From a virus, in the IMG/VR virus record IMGVR_UViG_3300023083_000103, positions 1 to 37,861 of that record: a stretch of DNA of 37,861 nucleotides. One strand, 5' to 3'. The notes under the pieces were generated by a model, which made no database searches, was not told the DNA's origin, and saw nothing but the letters and a program-made list of their open reading frames with translations. This document shows, in pieces, positions 30,608 through 37,861 of this stretch. How positions within the stretch are numbered: position 1 is the first letter of the stretch; every line of letters begins with the position of its first letter. Made by a program: the position numbers and the translations under genes.

Positions 30608-32577
30608 TGGCATACGGAATAAAATATAAATGCCAATTCTACAGCATGCAGAATAGGAAAATCAATGTAAATATTCTAAAAAAAGATTATGACAGTGCTC
30701 AGGTTGATCTACGGATGAGCGGGGAACCTGTAAAAATCAATTACGTTGGAGATGAATCAAAATTTGATATTATTCGAGGCTCTGAATGTGTACTTGAATT
30801 TTTCAGTGAGTATGATCAGCAATTTGCGGAAATAATGGATGCTGATGCTCAGGAGTACCAGATACAGGTATGGCGTGATGATATAATGATTTGGACTGGT
30901 TATGTTGTCCAAGAAAATTATACAGAGCCTTTTCAAACTGCTCCATATAAGATATCAATCAGAGCAACTGATGGACTTGGGAATTTAAAACACTACGATT
31001 TCCAAAGTGATGATACTTCATTCTTTCTTACTTCAATGACACTGATAGACGTAGTGCAGAAATGTCTGGCTAAATTGAAAAATGCTACTCAGGTGATTAC
31101 TTCTGTTGACTTATATGAGTCTAGAATTGTAAGAACGGATAGTAAGAATGAAGCACTTAACAGTACTACAGTCAACCCGTATCTGTTTATCAAGGATGAT
31201 CTATCGGCACTTACCTGTGATGTTGTCTTAAAATATGTTCTTGAAATCTTCAATTGCTACATCTATTATAGAAACGGGTCATATTATATTGAAAGAATAC
31301 CATACAAGCTGAATGATAACCTCCTTAGAAGAATCTACGACCTAAATTATGATGGAGTTCTTACTCCCGTAAAATCAGTAGTAACTGAATATGTTGCAAA
31401 AGGTATTGGTAGAAACACAGGTTTAGTCCTAACGGATGCCAATGCAAATTGGACGCGTATAGCTCCTTATTCCAAAGTTCAGATTGACAGTGATATTATC
31501 TCCATTAACAGTATGGTAGTTAACGCCTATTTCCGCAATTGGAATAACGTCAATAATATGCCCTTCAACTGGGTTAAGAGCGGAAATTTTTCAATAGAGA
31601 AAGTGAATTATCCAAATTCTGGAGATGCAATTCACGTTATGCAGAAGGTTCAAAATGATGCTGATATAAATTATACTACCAATAAACTTACTGCACAACG
31701 GGTGAATTTTTCAGGTATCAGCACTAAAGACAGAAAATTGTCTATCAAAATTGCATCATTTGGAAACGTTCGGGTGATGGTTAAGGCCATATATGCTGCT
31801 GGTGCTCGTTGGCTGGAATGCAAATCAAACCTTGATAATGGTGAATTACATTGGACAGGTGAATGGAAGGACTATGCAACATTCTGCAAAATCGAAAGAA
31901 ATATGCTTGCCTCTGGATTCGATCAGGGTGAATGGTTCGTGACCGAAATCAAGGATATGGACATTCCCAATTATGTTTCCAGCCTTGAATTTGCTCTATT
32001 ACCAAGTTATGACAGCGTTGTTCCTGATAGAAACAATACTCCTTATTTAGACGGTTACAGAATCAGAGAGTTTACTCCAACTTTGAGCGATGTTGAATCT
32101 GCTGATATTGACGGTCAACGTTACAGTACTGTTGCTCAAAAGGTAAACAAGGAAATGTATACTGATCTCACACCATCAATAGGGGAGTTTGCCAATGCAA
32201 ACTATGTAAATCAGCTATTGATCAACAATCTTCCAACTGTAAACTGGTATAGAGAAGGTAGAACCGAATCCAGACCACTATTAGGATTGGCTTCACAATC
32301 AATTCTAAATCAACATAGAATCAATTACAAGCAATTTAGCTGTTCAGCATTGGGTGATTTTGACTTTGGTAAGGTTTATACAATCGTTGGTTTGCACAAC
32401 AAATATGTGCCTTATACGGCAAAGATGAATTTAAAAAGCGATATCAGTGAGATCGAACTTTTTGAATTATTAAGCGATGTAGATGATCCAACAGATGTAA
32501 GTCAAAGGGTAATCAACTACAGGGCTAATTACACCGTGAGATGGAATCCTATCTCTAGGTTGCCAATAGTGAATTAA
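30607..32577 (+). CDS. Distal tail / hub protein
   Basis: 656 aa. N-terminal phrases (GIKYKCQFYSMQNRKINVNI, LRMSGEPVKINYVG, EYQIQVWRDDIMIWTGYVVQ) are typical of the large tail-tip proteins of Bacteroidota siphoviruses, which combine distal-tail and hub roles. The middle and C-terminal parts are beta-rich (carbohydrate-binding-like: DRKLSIKIASFGNVRVMVKA). Directly coupled to the tape measure (ATG on its stop) and to the endolysin (ATG on its own stop). Confidence 0.72.
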   Translation: MAYGIKYKCQFYSMQNRKINVNILKKDYDSAQVDLRMSGEPVKINYVGDESKFDIIRGSECVLEFFSEYDQQFAEIMDADAQEYQIQVWRDDIMIWTGYVVQENYTEPFQTAPYKISIRATDGLGNLKHYDFQSDDTSFFLTSMTLIDVVQKCLAKLKNATQVITSVDLYESRIVRTDSKNEALNSTTVNPYLFIKDDLSALTCDVVLKYVLEIFNCYIYYRNGSYYIERIPYKLNDNLLRRIYDLNYDGVLTPVKSVVTEYVAKGIGRNTGLVLTDANANWTRIAPYSKVQIDSDIISINSMVVNAYFRNWNNVNNMPFNWVKSGNFSIEKVNYPNSGDAIHVMQKVQNDADINYTTNKLTAQRVNFSGISTKDRKLSIKIASFGNVRVMVKAIYAAGARWLECKSNLDNGELHWTGEWKDYATFCKIERNMLASGFDQGEWFVTEIKDMDIPNYVSSLEFALLPSYDSVVPDRNNTPYLDGYRIREFTPTLSDVESADIDGQRYSTVAQKVNKEMYTDLTPSIGEFANANYVNQLLINNLPTVNWYREGRTESRPLLGLASQSILNQHRINYKQFSCSALGDFDFGKVYTIVGLHNKYVPYTAKMNLKSDISEIELFELLSDVDDPTDVSQRVINYRANYTVRWNPISRLPIVN

Positions 32578-33020
32578 TGAAAATCGATAAAACAGGACGT
32601 GACTTTATCTACAAAGAAGAAGGGGTTGTCCTCAGTGCCTACTTGGATCAAGTTGGGATACCAACTATAGGAGTTGGTTTTACTTATTACCCTGGGACTG
32701 GGAAGAAAATTAAAATGGGTGAAAAAATTACCCAAAAACAGTGTGATGAAATCTTTGACCAAATCATAAAATTATATGAAGAAGGGGTTAACGGTGCTAT
32801 AAAGGTGGTTTTAACACAGAATCAGTTCAATGCATTGGTATCACTTTGTTTCAACATTGGGGTTACTGCTTTTACAAAGTCAACGCTTGTTAAAAAAATA
32901 AATGCTAAATCTCCAATTGGAGAAATTGAGAAATGGTTATTGGTATGGTGTAATGCTGGAGGAAAACCAATACTACTTCCCCGCAGAAAAAGAGAGTTCA
33001 AACTTTACTGTACCAAATAA
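32577..33020 (+). CDS. Endolysin, glycoside hydrolase family 24 (T4-type lysozyme)
   Basis: Cleaves peptidoglycan at lysis. Active-site triad visible with exact T4 spacing: E15 (in YKEEG), D24 (in YLDQVG) and T30 (in PTIGVGFT), equivalent to E11/D20/T26. A conserved helix NQFNALVSLCFNIGVTAF and a late PRRKREFKLY follow. 147 aa, a single domain with no signal sequence, so it needs the holin next door. Starts on the stop of the hub gene. Confidence 0.95.
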   Translation: MKIDKTGRDFIYKEEGVVLSAYLDQVGIPTIGVGFTYYPGTGKKIKMGEKITQKQCDEIFDQIIKLYEEGVNGAIKVVLTQNQFNALVSLCFNIGVTAFTKSTLVKKINAKSPIGEIEKWLLVWCNAGGKPILLPRRKREFKLYCTK

Positions 33021-33028
33021 TATAATGA

Positions 33029-33523
33029 ATGAAAAGTCTAATACATAACTATAAAATGAATTTCAATTACAAGGTTATTTTTGAATTGATAACCTCAAAT
33101 ATAACCTTGTTTTTCGTTTGGTTATTTACCGTTTACCTGTTACCAACCTATGAATTTTGTGCTACACTAGTGTTTCTGGTGATGATTGACCTAGTTTTAG
33201 GAATCTGGAAATCTAAGAAACAGTTGATTCCAATCACTTCCAAAGAGATAAACAGAAGCATTGAAAAAGCCTTTATCTATATGTTGGGAACAATTGTCAG
33301 TTATGTGATTCAACATCATATAACTAAGGATCTGGTTCCAGTGATGTATTTATGGGCTGCTCTAATCTCCCTGAGGGAGTTCAAATCCATCGTTGAAAAT
33401 ATAGAAATTATCACAAATATCCAAGTGTGGAAGCAGCTCATTGCATTGATCCAAGACAAAATTATACCAAAAATTCCCGCTGAGAAATCAGAAAATACTG
33501 AGGAGAAAACTAATGAAACTTAA
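33029..33523 (+). CDS. Holin, phage holin family 4-like
   Basis: Membrane protein with helices at about 25-45 (ITLFFVWLFTVYLL) and 45-60 (CATLVFLVMIDLVLGIWKSK), and two more near 85-110. The D-LVLGIWKSKKQ.. motif is common in this holin family. A charged tail (EKSENTEEKTNET) ends the protein. 164 aa is usual. A start at Met10 (33056) is equally possible. Overlaps the next gene by 11 nt; the endolysin lies directly upstream. Confidence 0.82.
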   Translation: MKSLIHNYKMNFNYKVIFELITSNITLFFVWLFTVYLLPTYEFCATLVFLVMIDLVLGIWKSKKQLIPITSKEINRSIEKAFIYMLGTIVSYVIQHHITKDLVPVMYLWAALISLREFKSIVENIEIITNIQVWKQLIALIQDKIIPKIPAEKSENTEEKTNET

Positions 33524-34148
33524 AAAATTATGGATATTTATAGCTATCGCTGCTGTGATTGCACTGCTTTATACGGTGTTCATCCAACACGATAAAATTG
33601 AATATAGCAGATCTCAGATCATCGCTTTAACCGATACAGTTACGTTATATAAAACCAAACAAGGAAAGAATGGTGCGATCAAAACGGTTTACATAGGCAC
33701 CAGACCTGCTATGTTGGAAGCTGTCAAAAGGAGCAATCCAACGGTTTATGCCACCATCAAGAATGTCAAAAATATTCAATCTTACACTGAATTAAAGACA
33801 GTAACCCGCATTGACACCGTTGTAAAAGTTGATACCGTATATATAAATCATGGCATTCGCCATACGGAATCTAGCGTTACAAATCCATATTATACTGCTG
33901 ATGTATCACTGGTAAATGATAGTTTAAAGCTTGGATTGACAGTGAAAAATGATTTTGACATCGTTACCCGTTACCAATCCAATGGCTTCTTAAAGCCTAA
34001 AACACTGGTTGTAGACGTAGTAAACAAAAATCCCTATACCGTAAATTCTGGTTTAACCAGTTTCCAGATCCAGCCAAAAAAACGTACAGGGATTAAAATA
34101 TCGATTGGATTGGGAGTAGCAGTGGGGGCGTACCTATTACTGAGGTAA
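33513..34148 (+). CDS. Spanin-like membrane protein of the lysis cassette
   Basis: 211 aa with one N-terminal transmembrane helix (LWIFIAIAAVIALLYTVFI) and one at the very C-terminus (GIKISIGLGVAVGAYLLL). The central part is a periplasmic beta domain with a VTRIDTVVKVDTVYI repeat. In Bacteroidota phages the gene after the holin often has this form, which is suggestive of a spanin role (outer-membrane disruption), though no lipobox or classical coiled coil is present. Overlaps the holin gene by 11 nt and the convergent 34137 gene by 12 nt. Confidence 0.5.
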   Translation: MKLKKLWIFIAIAAVIALLYTVFIQHDKIEYSRSQIIALTDTVTLYKTKQGKNGAIKTVYIGTRPAMLEAVKRSNPTVYATIKNVKNIQSYTELKTVTRIDTVVKVDTVYINHGIRHTESSVTNPYYTADVSLVNDSLKLGLTVKNDFDIVTRYQSNGFLKPKTLVVDVVNKNPYTVNSGLTSFQIQPKKRTGIKISIGLGVAVGAYLLLR

Positions 34149-34856
34149 CTCGTCTTCTTGCGCAATATCTTCATCTGGCATATCACTGAAGACCTTTTGC
34201 AGCTCTAAAATTTTGTTTAATAAATCGTAATTAGTAGTAAGACTTGCAAACCTTTTAAGTTCATCCTGAAAGGTCGTCTGTTTAAATTCCATTAGGTAGA
34301 CAATATCGCTCTTTACCACTGTATCAATATTATTTATTAACGCGTCTAATGTTATTTTGGAATGAAAGTCATCGCTAAGTTCTAAATAACTTGATGTTGA
34401 TAAGTAGAAAAGGTAAAACGATCTGATATAATCCTTTTGTTGCAGTTCCATTAGTCCTTGAAGATAGTTTGTTCTAGCACCTACTTTCTTACTCAGTTTT
34501 GTTTCTAAAGCAGTTAAATTTTCATTGTTTTTGGACGACAGTTCGATGATGGCATTATCATATTCTGTTTTAATATAAGCTTTTAATCGTTTTTCACTGT
34601 CTTTTATATCTTTTTTAAGTTTTTCTTCGCCAAGTTTTAATTCTCGTTTTTGAATTAAAAGAGTTATTACTGGTGTAACTACTGCTATAACCGTAAAGAA
34701 GATTCCAATAATCCAAATTAACTTAGTCCAAGCATTGTTGTAAAATGCATCTACTTTACTTATAAGATCTAATGATGATGCCGATGAAATCTTTACTGTA
34801 TCCAGTATTGTTGTTGTTGTTTGAATAGAAATTGCGAGAGTATTAATCATTCCCAA
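34137..34856 (-). CDS. Membrane-anchored coiled-coil protein, probable moron
   Basis: 239 aa. N-terminal 40 residues polar, then a transmembrane helix (about 43-68, LIWIIGIFFTVIAVVTPVITLLI), a basic/acidic coiled coil (70-130, KRELKLGEEKLKKDIKDSEK), and a helical C-terminal domain resembling a TPR-like pair (LQQKDYIRSFYLFYLSTS). Ends with an acidic tail. No family recognised. Leftward in a rightward lysis region, so likely a separately expressed accessory gene. Single-TM proteins of this kind at the end of lysis cassettes may act in lysogens; this is inference. Confidence 0.6.
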   Translation of the reverse strand: MGMINTLAISIQTTTTILDTVKISSASSLDLISKVDAFYNNAWTKLIWIIGIFFTVIAVVTPVITLLIQKRELKLGEEKLKKDIKDSEKRLKAYIKTEYDNAIIELSSKNNENLTALETKLSKKVGARTNYLQGLMELQQKDYIRSFYLFYLSTSSYLELSDDFHSKITLDALINNIDTVVKSDIVYLMEFKQTTFQDELKRFASLTTNYDLLNKILELQKVFSDMPDEDIAQEDELPQ

Positions 34857-34921
34857 TAATAATCAATATTTTCAACACTACATTATACTAAAAATATTAG
34901 TAAATAATTTTGGTTTTGATT

Positions 34922-34942
34922 TACAAAGTTCTGTACTTTGTA
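34922..34942 (+). promoter_or_regulatory. 8-bp palindrome before the terminal small genes
   Basis: TACAAAGT (34922-34929) and ACTTTGTA (34935-34942) flank a 5-nt centre. The right arm contains TACTTTG, close to the Bacteroidota -7 box, so this could be an operator over a promoter for the 34962 gene. Confidence 0.4.
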
Positions 34943-34961
34943 TAAATAATTGTTGAAGCAT

Positions 34962-35285
34962 ATGGAAGCGGAAAAAAGAACTATCATGAAACCACTGTAT
35001 GACGTGAATGTCACATCTAGGGATAATCTTGTACAGCAGGCGCAAAGAGTTGATTTTTGGTTATTCGATACAGCTTCGAAAGAATGGTTCACGCCAGAAG
35101 AATTTGTACTTCGTTACAGTATAGATTTATTTGAACGTGGCTGGTACAAAAATATTAAGGTACTAAATCCAAAGGATGGACTGAATGCTGCTGATATTCA
35201 AATCCAAAAAATTATGGAAAAGCGGGCGGTTTTACAGGAAAAGATTATTGATTATTACCGATCAAAACAGGCTAAATTAAAATAA
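34962..35285 (+). CDS. Hypothetical 107-aa protein
   Basis: The start is set at ATG 34962 (MEAEKRTIMKPL); an earlier TTG at 34950 is in frame but less likely. The protein is helical and charged, with WLFDTASKEWFTPEEFVLRY in the middle and a long basic helix at the end (about 70-107, KIMEKRAVLQEKIIDYYR). I do not recognise it. Possibly controlled by the palindrome at 34922-34942. Cotranscribed with the next gene (1-nt gap). Confidence 0.55.
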   Translation: MEAEKRTIMKPLYDVNVTSRDNLVQQAQRVDFWLFDTASKEWFTPEEFVLRYSIDLFERGWYKNIKVLNPKDGLNAADIQIQKIMEKRAVLQEKIIDYYRSKQAKLK

Positions 35286-35286
35286 G

Positions 35287-35490
35287 ATGATTGATTATAG
35301 TAAAATTGACATAAGATATGCCGATGGTCGTTATTACATTAATAGTGATAAGTTGGAGTTAGGATATCTGTTCGTTAAAGATATTGATACTGATCTGGGT
35401 ATTCCAATTTGGGAGGGTTCAACACCATTATTAAAATATTATGCCTCTGGATTTGGGAGTTATATAGTGCAATCTGATTTCGATAGATAA
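35287..35490 (+). CDS. Hypothetical 67-aa protein, last phage gene
   Basis: Small beta-rich protein with many Tyr and Asp (DIRYADGRYYINSDKLELGY). Starts 1 nt after the preceding stop. No family recognised. The sequence after its stop turns AT-rich, then host-like; the right attachment site should lie between here and about 35900. Confidence 0.5.
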   Translation: MIDYSKIDIRYADGRYYINSDKLELGYLFVKDIDTDLGIPIWEGSTPLLKYYASGFGSYIVQSDFDR

Positions 35491-35549
35491 TTTAAGAATT
35501 GCATTCACCTGAAAACCTTCGAAATTGATATCAAAAACCGTGTTTTCTT

Positions 35550-35590
35550 AGGCAAGAAAGTGTAAAAAAAGTGACAATTCGCCTTTTTTT
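35550..35590 (+). terminator. Weak terminator-like hairpin at the phage right end
   Basis: AGGC (35550-35553) and GCCT (35581-35584) with additional GAA/TTC pairs, then TTTTTTT. Long loop, so uncertain. Confidence 0.3.
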
Positions 35591-35681
35591 ATAAAAATAT
35601 TTCAAATTTAATATTTCCGATTATTTAATCAAAAACTGTATTTAAATGCTATTTGAGTAGGATTTTGTGACATATGGATAA

Positions 35682-35711
35682 TTTGACGTTAACATTGAAA
35701 ATCTACTTTTG
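35682..35711 (+). promoter_or_regulatory. Canonical Bacteroidota promoter
   Basis: TTTG (35682-35685) and TACTTTTG (35704-35711) with an 18-nt spacer. It is the best match in the window, yet no protein gene follows; a terminator stands 51 nt downstream. Confidence 0.6.
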
Positions 35712-35716
35712 CTACC

Positions 35717-35789
35717 AAAGGGTATTTGGTTAGTATTCCTTGTTAAGGTTTAGTTGATATGAAAACCCGGGTGGATGTCCGGGTTTTTT
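35717..35789 (+). ncRNA. Candidate small RNA of about 73 nt
   Basis: Inferred transcript from the promoter at 35682-35711 to the terminator at 35762-35789. It contains a 10-codon frame (MKTRVDVRVF) across the terminator hairpin, likely chance. It could be a host or phage small RNA, or a leader of the downstream gene. Confidence 0.4.
35762..35789 (+). terminator. Strong rho-independent terminator
   Basis: AAAACCCGG (35762-35770) pairs with CCGGGTTTT (35779-35787) over an 8-nt loop, with a run of T at the end. Confidence 0.88.
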
Positions 35790-35910
35790 AATGTCTCGAA
35801 TCTTGATAAGATTCATTATAAATAAGCCTTTAAATGATGTCTAAACGTATTTTCTATGAGGCAGATGTCATTTTTTTGGCTTAATAACTACCATTTCTAT
35901 ATAGAATGTA

Positions 35911-35918
35911 TATATTTG
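35911..35918 (+). promoter_or_regulatory. Possible -7 box of the host reductase gene
   Basis: TATATTTG fits TAnnTTTG, about 60 nt before the ATG at 35978. No clear TTTG at -33. Confidence 0.35.
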
Positions 35919-35977
35919 AATCATAGAGAGGGTTTTCCCGCTCTTTGCAAAACAATTCCTAACCAAGATTTATTGAA

Positions 35978-37861
35978 ATGCAGAGTTTTAGAACGGAGTT
36001 TGAAAATCCGATAGTTGAAAAAGATATCATAGATCTTGAGAAAAAGATCCGTGCCTTTCGTGAGGGAACAATTCACGATGAGAAGTTCAGGAGTCTGAGA
36101 CTGGCCCGCGGCGTTTATGGTCAGCGTCAGCCTGGTGTTCAGATGGTTCGTATTAAACTTCCTTTTGGTAAAGTAACTTTTCAGCAATTGCTGCGTATTG
36201 CGGATGTTTCTGATGAATACGGCAGTGGTAACCTGCACCTTACTACCAGACAGGATATCCAGATCCATTATGTCAGCCTTGATCGTACCCCGCAATTGTG
36301 GGCCGAGCTGGAACGTGATGATATTACTTTACGTGAAGCCTGCGGAAATACTGTAAGGAATGTAACATCTTCTCCTGATTCTGGAATTAATCCTGATGAA
36401 CCATTTGATGTATCGCCATATGCACAGGCAGTATTTAAATACTTTCTGCGTAACCCTATCTGCCAGGAAATGGGCAGGAAGATTAAAATATCATTTTCAT
36501 CCACTGAAAAAGACACAGCTTTCAGCTATATCCATGATCTTGGTTTTATTCCGAAAATCAATGAAGCGGGTGAACGCGGTTTTAAAGTCATGTTTGCAGG
36601 AGGCTTAGGAGCGCAGCCATTTTTAGCCAGTGTTGCACATGAATTTTTGCATGAAGACCTAATTATTCCCTATACTGAATCCGTGTTGCGTGTGTTTGAT
36701 CGTCATGGGGAAAGAACCAACAGGAACAAAGCCAGGATGAAATACCTTGTGCAGAAGCTTGGATTAGAAGAAGTAAAACAACTGATCGCTGAAGAGGTAA
36801 CCGCCAATAAATCCAAAGTATTTAAAATAGATACAGGAACAGTGCCGTTACCGGCATTTCCTGCCCCGGCTGAGCATAATGAAGAGCCTTCGAATGCCGT
36901 ACACTACCAGCAATGGCTTGATACGAATGTATTTGAGCAAAAGCAAAGCGGTTTTTATGGTGTGTATATTAAAATACCGGTAGGTGACATCAAAACTGAC
37001 AAAGCGAGATTGTTCGTAGAGGCAATAAGACCATATGCCGCGGATGAGATACGTATTACGCAAAACCAGGGGCTACTGTTGAAGTTTGTACGAAAAGAGT
37101 CGCTGGTTCCACTTTTCAACAGCCTTAATGAACTGAATTTTGCGGTTCCCGGCTTCGATAGTATTGCTGATGTAACTACCTGCCCTGGCACTGATACGTG
37201 TAATTTGGGTATTTCCAATAGTATGTCGCTAGCCGTTGTACTGGAAAATGTAATCTATGATGAATATCCCGACCTTATTTATGATAAGGACATTAAAATA
37301 AAGATCAGTGGCTGTATGAATTCCTGTGGTCAGCATGGACTCGCACATATTGGTTTTCATGGAAGTTCTGTAAAAGCCAATGGTAAAGTTGTTCCGGCTG
37401 TACAGGTTATGCTGGGTGGCGGAACGGTTGGAAATGGCGAAGGCCGCGTAGCGGAGCGTGTGATTAAAACGCCAACAAAACGTGCCCCTGCAGTACTGCG
37501 TGCGGTACTTGATGATTTTAATGCGAATTCTGCTGAAGATGAAAGTTTTCACCAGTATTATGATGCAAAAGGAAAAGACTATTTCTACCAGTTGCTGAAG
37601 CCAATTGCTGATCTTTCTACATTGAGAGACGACGAATACGTTGATTGGGGACATGAAGAAACATTTGAAACAGCGATTGGTGTTGGTGAGTGTGCCGGTG
37701 TGGTTATCGATCTTGTAGCTACGCTGTTACTGGAAGGTGAAGAAAAACTGCAATGGGCTGGCGAAGCATTTGAAGCAGGTGCCTGGTCAGACGCAATTTA
37801 CCACTCTTATAGTGTAATGGTAAATACAGCAAAAGCACTGTTGCTGGATAAAGGCATTAAT
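35978..37861 (+). CDS. Siroheme-dependent sulfite/nitrite reductase with C-terminal HEPN-like domain (partial)
   Basis: Host gene, cut by the window end (628 codons seen, no stop). Reduces sulfite to sulfide or nitrite to ammonia. Two ferredoxin-like/siroheme repeats: GNLHLTTRQDIQIHYV near the start, and a Cys cluster TTCPGTDTC (C-x5-C) with ISGCMNSCGQHG (C-x3-C), which ligates the 4Fe-4S-siroheme centre. The last 60 residues (LLEGEEKLQWAGEAFEAGAW, then SDAIYHSYSVMVNTAKALL) look like a HEPN domain, known as a C-terminal extension in Bacteroidota members. The sequence is more GC-rich than the prophage. The start ATG 35978 fits the family start (RTEFENPIVEKDIIDLE). Confidence 0.9.
   Translation, partial: MQSFRTEFENPIVEKDIIDLEKKIRAFREGTIHDEKFRSLRLARGVYGQRQPGVQMVRIKLPFGKVTFQQLLRIADVSDEYGSGNLHLTTRQDIQIHYVSLDRTPQLWAELERDDITLREACGNTVRNVTSSPDSGINPDEPFDVSPYAQAVFKYFLRNPICQEMGRKIKISFSSTEKDTAFSYIHDLGFIPKINEAGERGFKVMFAGGLGAQPFLASVAHEFLHEDLIIPYTESVLRVFDRHGERTNRNKARMKYLVQKLGLEEVKQLIAEEVTANKSKVFKIDTGTVPLPAFPAPAEHNEEPSNAVHYQQWLDTNVFEQKQSGFYGVYIKIPVGDIKTDKARLFVEAIRPYAADEIRITQNQGLLLKFVRKESLVPLFNSLNELNFAVPGFDSIADVTTCPGTDTCNLGISNSMSLAVVLENVIYDEYPDLIYDKDIKIKISGCMNSCGQHGLAHIGFHGSSVKANGKVVPAVQVMLGGGTVGNGEGRVAERVIKTPTKRAPAVLRAVLDDFNANSAEDESFHQYYDAKGKDYFYQLLKPIADLSTLRDDEYVDWGHEETFETAIGVGECAGVVIDLVATLLLEGEEKLQWAGEAFEAGAWSDAIYHSYSVMVNTAKALLLDKGIN

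Larger units (their letters stand above)
35491..35977. other. Prophage-host junction region
   Basis: 487 bp with no protein gene. It holds a weak terminator, a canonical promoter (35682-35711), a short transcript candidate ending in a strong terminator (35762-35789), a GAATCTT/AAGATTC hairpin (35798-35814) and a -7 box before the host gene. The right attachment site should lie in this stretch; it cannot be fixed without the left end. No tRNA is seen. Confidence 0.5.

Noticed and set aside
35491-35977. attR core and SAM-type riboswitch before the reductase gene
   Set aside because: The left end is outside the window, so no repeat can be compared; no riboswitch consensus was recognised.

Overview
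This window holds an almost complete temperate siphovirus prophage, inferred to lie in a Bacteroidota chromosome, most likely a Sphingobacteriaceae (Pedobacter-like) host. The case for Bacteroidota is: AT-rich DNA, weak Shine-Dalgarno sites, several promoters of the TTTG / TAnnTTTG type, an integrase with Tyr and Lys in the usual His-x-x-Arg box, and a more GC-rich host-type gene at the right end (35978 onward) for a siroheme sulfite/nitrite reductase with a HEPN-like tail. The genus is inference.

Layout. 1-1353: tyrosine integrase, reading inward. 1355-3495: leftward block of small unknown genes. 3496-3971: leader with an attenuator-like hairpin. 3972-9032: early/replication region, led by a 527-aa protein that joins a winged helix to the three motifs of a family-A polymerase palm; no helicase or primase is visible. 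The region also holds a GIY-YIG-like protein, a secreted protein, a PD-(D/E)XK-like protein, a DnaA-domain-IV-like HTH protein and a free-standing NUMOD3 protein. 9033-9472: a short stretch with perfect long inverted repeats around a 42-aa leftward gene. 9473-10015: a winged-helix-like protein ending in an SSB-like acidic tip. 10206-10469: eleven copies of a 24-bp tandem repeat just before the terminase genes.

10674-34148 is the late region: TerS, TerL, portal, MuF-type minor head protein with a C-terminal HExxH domain, prohead protease, HK97-fold capsid, connectors, an adhesin, a polysaccharide deacetylase-like tail protein, HK97-gp10-like protein, tail terminator, a fibre with an N-terminal tail-tube-like domain, tail tube protein, tail chaperones with a -1 frameshift site, tape measure, hub, GH24 endolysin, holin and a spanin-like protein. 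Two leftward cassettes (15775-17033 and 34137-34856) look like accessory morons. Two small genes (34962-35490) end the phage part.

The strongest unexplained signals are: (1) a four-copy intergenic element of about 57-59 bp before late genes (10600, 17064, 22971, 26771), with a shared 5' box, a 27-28 nt spacer and TATTTAT, which looks like a phage late promoter; (2) the winged-helix/PolA-palm protein as the only visible replication enzyme; (3) the structured 9043-9386 region, where the ribosome binding site of a small gene can be masked; (4) the SSB-tail mimic; (5) the deacetylase and the tube-fibre fusion placed inside the connector/tail block.
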